Program-made: the position numbers and the translations under genes
The notes under the pieces: model-generated
What the model was told of the DNA's origin: nothing
Databases searched by the model: none
What the model saw: only the letters and a program-made list of their open reading frames with translations
Shown: piece after piece, positions 56,002 to 64,000 of the stretch
Layout: each line of letters starts with the position of its first letter
Numbering within the stretch: the first letter of the stretch is position 1
Assembly (NCBI RefSeq): GCF_020184175.1
Contig: NW_026083129.1
Location: forward strand, 41,403-105,402
DNA: 64,000 bases
From: Aphis gossypii
Lineage: Eukaryota; Arthropoda; Insecta; Hemiptera; Aphididae
Direction: 5' to 3'

Positions 56002-57448
56002 TTATTTTATTTTATCATACTCAAGAACGACGGATTCCTTATCACTAGTTGATTCTACTAACAAATTATGATCCATAAAATCAGCTGAACAAGGTTCAGA
56101 ATTTTCAAAATTTATTTGTTTATCTGTATTCATTGATACTGGTGTACTATTCGATACAGGGAAAAATGAACTAGTTTCCATGTCCGGTATAGTAATTTCA
56201 GGCATTGTGACATTTAAACTGTTAATATTAAGGTCATATTTTTGGTATTTTATTGCACTATTTTTAATTGTGTAACTTAAAGTTTAGATAAATTTTCAAA
56301 TAAAATTTTGAAAAAAAATAACATAATTAATACCTTGCATTACATTTTAAAGTGCAAAAGATTCAAGTTTCTACGACTAGAACTTTTTTTAATAATAACA
56401 AAAATCTAAAATCGTTTAATAATAAATCGTTATTTAAAAAAAAAAAAAGTCTACGTTTTAAACTAAAAAATCATTTACAAATATTCGTGATTTTGTCGAA
56501 TTTTGTCAATATTTCAACTTCAAACACTAACAAAAAAAAAAAATTGTGATTATACCTATTTTGATAATTTTTGAATTAGGTACTGTGAGACTATAAATAT
56601 AGCCATAGAATATAAAATATATAAGGGCAAATAGGTTGGCGAGGTCCGCGAAATGATTGTTAAATTACCATCAAACGGCTAAAATAAATAAATTATTAAA
56701 TCTTTATGTACATAGAATAAATATATTGGTTATACCTTTGGAGACATTTCACCATTCCACCGTTGCATGCAATGTTCAGTTAATTGCGCTAATGCATACA
56801 TTTTGAGCTGACTAATGAAATTGACATCATGTTTAGTACTGCTTGCAATAATATGTTCGTCACGTATATTTTTAATAAACGTAGTCATTTCTTCACGACA
56901 ATGATTCCACTTTGGAAAGTTCACCATTAATATAATTCGTAAATATATCGAATTGTTTTAAGGCGATTGGGTGCATTATAGTTGATTTTCGTACGATTGA
57001 TTCGAAAATGCACAATTCCAAATAGTGAAGTCGTATGAGTTCTGTACGGTTTAAAAGAATTCGACATCCGTCGTGTATCTTGGACTCTATTACTAAGGAG
57101 TTTTTTTACGCTATACATCATGCTAAATAACTTGAAATTCTCTGTCTCAAGAAAAATGGTTCTTTTATACTTCGCCGGCTGCTCCAAAATAAATGATAGG
57201 ATATTAAACATCAGTAAAAATATTCTTTTTAGAAACTCGGTTGAAATATTAATATAACGTGATGGTGTTATTATATGCACCACCACTCTGAACATATCAG
57301 TCGGATCGATCCCAATATGTATGAACTTACGTTTCACGAAGTTCAACGTATAGTTAGTAGAATCGATAAGCTCCGAAGGCGGTGTTGGTGGTACATATGT
57401 AAAGGTTTTCTTGTATATAGCTGCATTATCCGTGATTGAACCGGCCAT
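56002..57448 (-). pseudogene. Unrecognised gene, two or three coding blocks
   Basis: ATG at 57448 (MAGSITDNAAIYKK). The frame is open to a poly-A run near 57110, where a 1-nt change moves reading to a frame with VIESKIHDGCRILLNRTELI, which ends near 56893. An overlapping frame starts at 56927 and ends MSPKV|GTATAA at 56730, possibly a splice donor. A third frame (56205-56002) is acidic. The first block has hydrophobic helices (FLKRIFLLMFNILSFIL) and is not secreted. I cannot name the family. It stands alone between LINE 2 and the Helentron with its own promoter. Confidence 0.45.
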
Positions 57449-57540
57449 ATTTAGAAACACTTGTAAATTTATTTTTTAAACGTGAAAAAATGGTTTTAAG
57501 TATAGAGAACAATGACTCGTAGCTAGTGTGAATGTATTAC

Positions 57541-57579
57541 TACTGACGATATTGCACACACCACTCTGCTTTATTTATA
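57541..57579 (-). promoter_or_regulatory. TATA box and arthropod initiator
   Basis: Minus strand TATAAATA at 57579-57572 and TCAGTA (arthropod initiator TCAGT) at 57546-57541. The A of the initiator is about 35 bases from the first T of the TATA, slightly long. The start would give a 5' UTR of about 95 nt to the ATG at 57448. Confidence 0.55.
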
Positions 57580-57648
57580 CCCTAAAATATTGCGATGATA
57601 ATAGTTTTGTTTACATCGTATTGAGTATATTGAATTCGACTACTTAAA

Positions 57649-57850
57649 ATTTTCGGGGGGGGGGCATGTAGTGGATAGGAATGGAGGAGAGGGGGCATGG
57701 CCGGGCAGGTAGTGGAATGGAGGGGAGAGGAAAGGCCGGGCACGGCATGGAGGGGCATGGCAGCGATAGGCATGGCGTGGCATGGCACGCGCACGATAGG
57801 GAGGGCGGGGTACCTGGATCTCCTGGATTTACGGGGGATACAGAACCGAC
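57649..57850 (+). repeat. G-rich low-complexity island
   Basis: The plus strand is dominated by G with repeating ggcatgg and ggagggg words, starting from a run of about ten G. It stands out sharply in an AT-rich window. Open frames in all directions here are low-complexity artefacts. Confidence 0.8.
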
Positions 57851-58160
57851 CAAAACATACTACTTATAAGGTATTAAGGTCAGAAGTGTGGATAATAATA
57901 TATAGTTCGATATTATTTAAATAAAAATAAAATCTAGGTTTCTGCTTATGTTAAAAAATAACAATTATCATAAGGTTAACACCCTCACACTTTTTATCCA
58001 GGCTTGGGACTGGCAACTTATACATATTATTATGTACCTAAGTGAATAGTTGGCGGTTTACAGGTTCCGTTTTAATCCAATAACAGTCAGATTGTATACA
58101 GGTTAAGTTTATAATTTATTTTTAGCTGTGTTATGTTTTTTTACCAATTGGAGAATATTT
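57851..58160. other. Noncoding stretch
   Basis: About 310 bp between the G-rich island and the USP tail; it probably includes the 3' end of the Helentron. No recognisable feature. Confidence 0.3.
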
Positions 58161-58620
58161 TTACAATCTTTTTAGAATGATAACATATACATCCTTGCTG
58201 TTGTTTGGCCATCTTTTTTCTGCAACTATTGTGTCATTGACGCAAACCCAATTGGAAGTTCCTTGTCTCAGGTATGCAATGTAATGGCCAGAACTCGTGT
58301 TTTCTCCCATATGTAATATTGCAGCTTGAGTTTTGTATTGTGCTCCAGCAATTTCCAAAATAGAAGTGAGTACGCCACTAAGTTTTAGATCTGTTATCTT
58401 GTTGGGAACAAATTGACCATTTACAAATGTTGGAATAAATAGTTTTAGTTGAATTACTATATACTCATTTGCCAATATTATCTAATGTTTATCTTCAGAA
58501 CTTCCGATGTTATTACAATTATTGCATTTGTAGTCATCTAATGTATTCCAAACATTTTGATTTGTTGAAAATAATGTTTGCAAAGTTTGTGATCTGTGCT
58601 GTGGAATCTCAAAATGTAGA
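58161..58620 (-). pseudogene. USP domain, C-terminal part
   Basis: A short open frame from 58620 carries a further zinc pair (YKCNNC). After another break near 58485, the frame 58475-58161 carries the His box SSGHYIAYLRQG followed by WVCVNDTIV, with the Asn/Asp of the triad. With the Cys box at 58960 or so, the whole USP core is represented across three frames. It ends with a stop at 58161. Confidence 0.75.
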
Positions 58621-58621
58621 A

Positions 58622-60115
58622 TCAAACTTGTAGGTGCATTGTTGACCGTTGATGATTACAAGTATTGCAACGAATGGTATACAATTCTTGAAATCCAAAT
58701 AAAGATTCAAATGTAGGTCTACTACGGTCCATAAGTGCTTCTAAAAATTCTATACAATCTTGTTGCTGTTGCAGAGTATATAATATTGTCTCGTTGTCCA
58801 AATATTCTCTGATTGTTCGAGTATCACATGATCCACTGTAACTTGTATATTCGTGTAGGCTATGTTGAAGTGTTGGTCCGAGTTGATTATTGCAAATTTC
58901 ATTTACAAGAGATTGACAATTAAAAAGAACCTGTATGACAGAATTAGCATAACATGATACACCATCAGTGTTAGTAAAGCCACAAAATGTACTACTTGAT
59001 GTTATGTCAACTTTATTCTTAATACTTGATACTTTTATTGTTTTTGGATTTTTTGACACAGTTGCATTATCACTTATTGTTTCTAATAATGAATCTGACC
59101 TTATGTTGCAATTTTCTGGAACTTTGAGAGTATTACTATTGACCTGAATAAATTGAATATCATTAATTATGATATTATAATCAACTATTTTGGTTGATTT
59201 AGTTTTAGTTTCTGGAACCAAAATAGTGTCACTATCAACCTGTATGAACTCAATATCGTCCAAGTTCTTATTATTCAGGACCTTAGTTGATTTAATCGAT
59301 TTTTTAGATTTTTCCACAGGAAATCCATCGATTACAGGAACGTTTGGTTTAATAAAATTGTTTTTGACTTCTTCTTGTACAATTTGGTCATCAACAGTCT
59401 CAGAATATTTTTCTATTTCCTTGAAAGTATCTATGTCCATAACCAAAATAGGTCTGTGATCACTTATGAGGGACTCGTATGCCAAAGACGCAATGTCAAC
59501 ATTTGTAATGACATTGTCAATAGTTGTTCCGTGATCTGTAGTAATACCGTCAACCAATATTTTGTAATTGAAATGTTTTAATATTTGAACTAGTTGTTTT
59601 GGCGGTTTGTTGAAGTTTATATTGAAATCACCAATAAAGATAACATTGTTTTTGGTGGAAGCTACAGTTTCAATGAAATCACAAAGCTTCTGTACAGGAA
59701 AATTTGGCGATGAATATATCCCAATATAGGTAACATCTTCAATGATATCTTCAATGGCTTCTAAGTGTGTGTTTTTCTTTTGATCTTGAAGCAATGTTGT
59801 GCTGCAGGTTATTTCTTTATGATAAATGGTTTCTCCAACAAAACAAATAGAACCACTTTTACCATTTGCATGTAAACTGTCTATTCTACAGCATTCAGTA
59901 TGGTTCTTAATAGTATATGTGTCAGTTGATTTTGAACCAGTTTCTTGGAAGAACATTATTTTAGATTGTAAAAGAACGATATCCGCATTAATATGAGCTT
60001 CATATTTTTTTAAAGACCTTATATTGTGTGACATGCAGGATAGTGGCATGTTGTGTGTCATAATTCTAGAAAAGCATGGAATAAGAGCACAACTTGGTGT
60101 CCTGAGTCTGCACAT
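58622..60115 (-). CDS. APE-like endonuclease fused to USP (C19) domain
   Basis: One 497-residue frame. Residues 1-25 are a scrap reminiscent of a PIF1 helicase tail (LIPCFSRIMTHN). Residues 30-225 form an EEP endonuclease: SHNIRSL, FFQETG (catalytic Glu), FIGDFNIN and SDHRPI. Residues 230-390 are a linker with a twofold repeat (IEFIQVDSDTILVPE / IQFIQVNSNTLKVPE). Residues 395-497 open a USP domain: GFTNTDGVSCYANSVIQVLF with the nucleophile Cys, then the first zinc pair CNTC. Broken after the zinc pair; the rest is at 58161-58620. Helentrons often carry EN; a USP is unexpected. Confidence 0.85.
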   Translation of the reverse strand: MCRLRTPSCALIPCFSRIMTHNMPLSCMSHNIRSLKKYEAHINADIVLLQSKIMFFQETGSKSTDTYTIKNHTECCRIDSLHANGKSGSICFVGETIYHKEITCSTTLLQDQKKNTHLEAIEDIIEDVTYIGIYSSPNFPVQKLCDFIETVASTKNNVIFIGDFNINFNKPPKQLVQILKHFNYKILVDGITTDHGTTIDNVITNVDIASLAYESLISDHRPILVMDIDTFKEIEKYSETVDDQIVQEEVKNNFIKPNVPVIDGFPVEKSKKSIKSTKVLNNKNLDDIEFIQVDSDTILVPETKTKSTKIVDYNIIINDIQFIQVNSNTLKVPENCNIRSDSLLETISDNATVSKNPKTIKVSSIKNKVDITSSSTFCGFTNTDGVSCYANSVIQVLFNCQSLVNEICNNQLGPTLQHSLHEYTSYSGSCDTRTIREYLDNETILYTLQQQQDCIEFLEALMDRSRPTFESLFGFQELYTIRCNTCNHQRSTMHLQV

Positions 60116-60131
60116 CTCATGTTCAACTTTT

Positions 60132-61802
60132 TCAGAAGGTTTTGGTGGCTTTACAGTTAATATCTAACAAATCGGTTTTTTCATCACGCCATGGTAAAAA
60201 TAACATAATATTTTCTCTGTAAAAGTCTCGTTCATTTTTATCCACATTAAACCTAACATACCGTATGATTTTTCTGATTTTACGTTTATGTATATACTTG
60301 TTTGGTTTTCCGATTAGAGTGGAGTCAATCGGATAAGTGGTATCAGGTTCCTGTGCAGAGATTTCTTGACTCCCAGAAAAAGTTGACGCTATTTTTTTCA
60401 GTTGTTCTTTAACCGATAAATCAGTAGAGGACTTAAGATTTTCGACAATGTCTCTCATTAGTTTTGATATTCCACGTTGGCTTTTTCCAATATACTCGAT
60501 TACATATCTAACACAGGAATAAACGTCCAATATGACCATGTTAGATTGCCATAACGGAAATAATTTTTCATTGAATCCAGAAACCATTCGTTGTTTTATT
60601 GTACGTTTTAGAAAAACTGTTGACCGTCTGATAACAGTTCGAATAATGGATTTATATTCATTAACATCTTTAATTGACAATTTTTGTAAAATGTCTTCTA
60701 ATGTTGGATCTGAAGATGAATCACTGTCCTTGAAGTCCCTGAGGTAATGCAGAAGTTTTTCATACTGTAGTATACGAATTTTTCTTGTGATCGGATTACT
60801 TATGTCTTCTGTTAGCGGAGTCAATATACAGGTTTCATTCATTGGTGAATATGGTATGCTGAAGCGACACTTTGCAATTTGTTTGTCTTTGTCAGTTCTG
60901 TAACAAGTGTGTGTATGGCTATGAGTATTTTTATGCAAATACTCATGGGCCGGACTGCCATCGTCTACCATACACGTAATGTATTTGTTGATAAGTGTTA
61001 CACATACACCAAAAGTTTCTGGTTTGGCTGGGTCGAAAACAGGTGCATTGTCTAACCACAATAGCATGTGTACATGTGGACTACTCTTATGTTGATATTC
61101 GACACGATAAAAGAAATGTTTCACACTGTGTTCTTTGAAAATAACATTTTTGGACTTGACCAATTCAAAAAGTGCTCTAAACCTATGATCAAAATAAGTA
61201 GCTCAAACAACTGGTTCTTGTCGAATTAAATCTGATTTTTGTGTATAAGTTAGGATAGTATCATCAGACAACGTTTTGGAGTAACGCAGTTTATACAAAA
61301 TCTTTAACAGATCAGTCCAAGTTGATTCACTAGGGCTAAATGTTAGGAATAATGTCGGTTGACCTTCTTGACGCACCATGGCAAAAACATTTTTTCTCAT
61401 TGCTGCAAGATATGAAGGTGAATTTTGTACGTTGTGTAACATTCGGTATCCTTAATCGTTATCGATAATTTTGTTTAGAACAGCTGGATTTGCTACTTCA
61501 TTCGCAGTTGTGTTTCCTTTTTTGTTTTTTCGTAAAACAATTTGCATATTGCTTACAATGAGTTTTTGAACTAATACTTAGCATTTAAAAAACAAGTTAG
61601 ATGAGTCTGATGCAAACCTTCGATCTACGTTCAGCAGTTCAGACCTTACAACTTTTGAGTAATTTTTTAAAGGTGATTTATTTGTACGTGGATGCCCACC
61701 AAATAAATCAGGAAAAGCTTTTTCCTCTGCATGGTCATCAATAAGAATAGATAACGGTTTCATGCCTTCGCCTGGTGCAAAAAAAAAAATCACAGTTTTC
61801 AA
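60132..61802 (-). pseudogene. Helentron Rep (HuH) domain, three fragments
   Basis: Frames 61802-61578, 61442-61203 and 61163-60132. The second has SPSYLAAMRKNVFAM and GQPTLFLTFSPSE, the classic start of Helitron_like_N. The third has the HuH motif PHVHMLLWL and a two-tyrosine YVIEYIGK motif (the usual Lys before the second Tyr is Glu here). It ends in FLPWRDEKTDLLDINC, normally followed by helicase. Rep nicks and joins the element ends during rolling-circle transposition. Confidence 0.85.
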
Positions 61803-63128
61803 TCATCGTGTCCATTGATCCCGGATATATTGGTTCAATATTTGTGTCTTCATCGTCTGTTTCTTCACTTTCGTGATCCGAGCTGTTTTCTAAACTTTTT
61901 GTTGTTTCTGACGCATACGCCAGCCAATCATTGTCTATTACAGCATCTTTATATAGAGGTTTTTTAATCAAATCATTCAATGCTGATACTACTAATGATG
62001 ATCTGACATTTTGATAAAGATAATGCTGTTTAAAGCACGATTTTCTTTTTAATTTTACCTTCATCATCTTAACTGCAGCTAAATTTTCAGCACACCTTGG
62101 CAAAATAGATGTAGTCTTAGTCAGATCTATTGGAACATTGATAACGTTACCTTTAATTTGTAGGTGTCCATCACTGCGAAGACATTTGAATATTTTCATA
62201 AACGGTAATCTAAGGGAAACCATTTGCTTTTCTATTTGATTTAATTGCGTAACTGAAGACGGAACACTGTTTAGCTCATAACCATTTCCTATGTACAACG
62301 GAGGAACTTTGGATTTTTTTATATGCGGAAGACAACTGGAACATTTCGTCACAGTATTCTTGGCATCACTTGGAATTGACATCCCCAATCGACTGAAGAT
62401 ATCAGAGTTGCATTTATTGACACTGGATGGGAAACGTAGTCTATGACACGAATAACATTTTTCTGATAAACCTTGAGACCTTTTCAAAATATATTCAGAT
62501 ATCAAAACGTCTTCCTTCTGCCTAGTTTCATTTGATTTTTGCCGTTCTCGTTTTTTATAAGATATTGAATTTGGTGTTTTCTTTTTAGTAGATACATTTT
62601 GACATAGGCTACTATCTGATGGTAATCTTCGCTTTCTCATGTTTCGAACATTTTGAATTTGATATGTTTTTTTGAAAACTGGATCTTGCAATCGTTTCAA
62701 CATGCTCTTACGACTGGCGATCTGGTTGGCTTTTTTAACATCCGGATCTTGCAGTCGTTTCAACATGTTCTTACGACTGGCGATCTGGTTAGCTTTTTTA
62801 AAATATGGATCTTGCAGTCGCTTCGACCTGTTCTTACGACTGGCGATCTTATGTGCTTTTTTAACATCCGGATCTTGCAGTCGTTTCAACATGCTCTTAC
62901 GGCTGGCGATCTGATTAGCTTTCTTTAAAACTGGGTCTTTCAATCGTTTATTGTACTTTTTAAATTTAACAATTTTCTTTGATTTGTAACAACAATATCA
63001 TTAGACGCACGGCTTAATTGTTTTCTCAATTTATCCTTTTCAAGTTCTTGCAAATGAAGAACAATGTTTTTGCGTGATATTTTTATTGCTTCTTTTTTAT
63101 TTTGTGTACGTTTACTCGGACGTCCCAT
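61738..63128 (-). pseudogene. Helentron Rep-Hel N-terminal part
   Basis: It starts MGRPSKRTQNKKEAIKIS at 63128. A 1-nt change near 62955 links to the frame 62943-61738. First comes a basic 21-residue repeat (about residues 60-160), then a Cys-rich CYSCHRLRFPSS...TKCSSCLPHIKK zinc region and a block LNQIEKQMVSLRLPFMKIF...IKGNVINVPID, as in the DUF6570 segment of Helitron proteins. An acidic stretch (DHESEETDDEDTN) precedes the next frame. Confidence 0.72.
62687..62945 (-). repeat. 63-bp in-frame tandem repeat, about four units
   Basis: The unit codes DPDVKKANQIASRKSMLKRLQ. The copies vary at a few residues (VLKK, DVKK, YFKK, VFKK), and divergence is by point changes with no length change, so the frame was kept under selection or the expansion is recent. 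A very basic helix, probably DNA-binding. Confidence 0.85.
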
Positions 63129-63602
63129 TTTATGAAAAAAAAAATATATATATATATATTAGACAAAAATAAATAAATAAAAATAAACTTACAGCTAAAA
63201 AAAAACCTTAATACAAAAAGTTTTTTTAAAAAAAAAAAAAAAAACAACTGCTACCTCCGTCAACCAAAAAAAAAAAAATACAAAATTAGCTGATAATTAG
63301 AGTATATAATATTATAAATTAATTAATTTGAAAATTACCTCACAAGTCACAATCACAGAAATCCAGTAAATGAATCAAGAAATAATAGAAACGAAAATGG
63401 TCTAAAACAAAATTATGAATGTTACCAAAAAGAAATATATAATAAAAACACCTGAATTTTAGTAGCACCGCTATTATAATATGATAGAGTGTAAGGACAC
63501 AACCTTAACATATTATTTGACATTTACAATTGATATACAATTACATACTAAATTCCTAATTTATTCATTTTCCTTTATTAAATAAAGTAGTTATTTTTTT
63601 AA
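63129..63602. other. Noncoding flank of the Helentron
   Basis: AT-rich. Contains a TA microsatellite (63145-63160) and A runs (63225-63280). Nothing else is supported. Confidence 0.35.
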
Positions 63603-64000
63603 GAGGATGCTACACGTACATTTGTTGTCTCCGTTTTACACACGCCCGATATACCAAAATTTCGTTCACTAGTTTCAATAGTGGGCTGTTAATTTTGATA
63701 TTGGAGTAAATTGACCAATTACACAATTTTTATATAATAACATTATCTGTGTTTAAGCGTTGGCTTCTATTCTATAGTTTAATTTTCAAGCGGGATATGA
63801 GCATTTATGATTTGTGATATTTCACTGCATACTTGCTCATAGTATGCTTGAAAAAATTGAAAAATCGCCAAAAGCACAGATAATGTTCTTACCTAAAATT
63901 TTGATAATAGGTCAATTTAATCTAATATCAAAACTAACAGCACACTATTAAAACTAGTGAACGAAATTTTGCTATATCGGGTGTGTGTAAGACGGAGACT
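63603..64000. mobile_element. Foldback element of the TTAA/GAGGAC family, cut by window end
   Basis: Starts GAGGATGCTACACG after TTAA (63599-63602). Bases 63628-63720 (gtctccgttttacacacgcc ...) reappear inverted at 63905-64000 (ending gtgtgtgtaagacggagact), so an inverted repeat of more than 90 bp encloses about 190 bp of noncoding DNA. The last few bases are outside the window. Confidence 0.82.

Larger units (their letters stand above)
58161..63128 (-). mobile_element. Helentron-like element with EN and USP domains, helicase missing
   Basis: On the minus strand: ORF start (63128), a repeat-rich N-terminus, a DUF6570-like region, Rep with HuH, then directly an APE-like endonuclease joined to a ubiquitin-specific-protease domain. 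Almost no helicase sequence lies between Rep and endonuclease. The termini were not identified. Frames are broken near 62955, 61790, 61445-61480, 61165-61200, 60125, 58640 and 58485. Confidence 0.8.

Noticed and set aside
57582..57869. Open frames on both strands in the G-rich tract
   Set aside because: Low-complexity sequence gives open frames by composition; no domain.
58161..58475. USP fragment as a host deubiquitinase gene
   Set aside because: Its Cys box is in one frame with the APE-like endonuclease, next to Rep on the same strand. No intron or host context is seen.

Overview
The window is AT-rich eukaryotic DNA made almost entirely of nested and abutting transposable elements. Intron-containing transposase genes, Ty3/gypsy elements with an insect-type env, a Polinton/Maverick, CR1/Jockey-like LINEs and a Helentron point to an arthropod. 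A sap-feeding hemipteran such as an aphid is my best guess, but that is inference. I see no bacterial-type gene, rRNA, tRNA or CRISPR, and no clear single-copy host gene.

Layout. 1-11264 (minus): copy A of an LTR retroelement, with the 5' LTR at 10582-11264, a long leader holding a 1.5-kb tandem duplication, gag, protease, RT/RNase H, integrase and accessory ORFs; it runs off the left edge. 11265-24185: a decayed Polinton with small left-end ORFs, protein-primed DNA polymerase B, integrase with chromodomain, a PX-like protein, packaging ATPase, a basic protein with a PLA2-like remnant, adenain-like protease, two tandem minor capsid genes, a 52-residue ORF and a major capsid gene. 24338-24602: about 100-bp tandem repeats. 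24686 to about 38400 (minus): a LINE (ORF1 with PHD finger, ORF2 EN-RT) split by copy B of the same LTR element (27096-37394, plus), which has 685-bp LTRs and a 4-bp target duplication. About 38515-39002: a foldback element between TTAA sites. 39410-42654: PIF/Harbinger remnants. 43039-45911: a DUF4806 plus tnp2-like DNA transposon. 46874-50152 (minus): a Mutator-like transposase with a YqaJ nuclease region. About 50200-55879: a second LINE, cut by a truncated third LTR element (51555-52960). 56002-57448 (minus): an unrecognised gene with a TATA/initiator promoter. 58161-63128 (minus): a Helentron-like element encoding Rep, an APE-like endonuclease and a USP-type deubiquitinase domain. 63603 to the end: another TTAA foldback element.

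How the parts relate. Copies A and B of the env-bearing LTR element are complementary wrecks: A keeps gag-pro-pol but lost env and an accessory ORF; B keeps env and all 3' accessory ORFs but lost gag, protease and most of RT. Together they show a retroelement with at least five accessory ORFs, one of which looks like a DEDDh 3'-5' exonuclease. That element and the Helentron with a USP domain are the two most unusual systems here. Nearly every ORF is broken by one-base indels, so either the elements are old or the assembly carries residual homopolymer errors.
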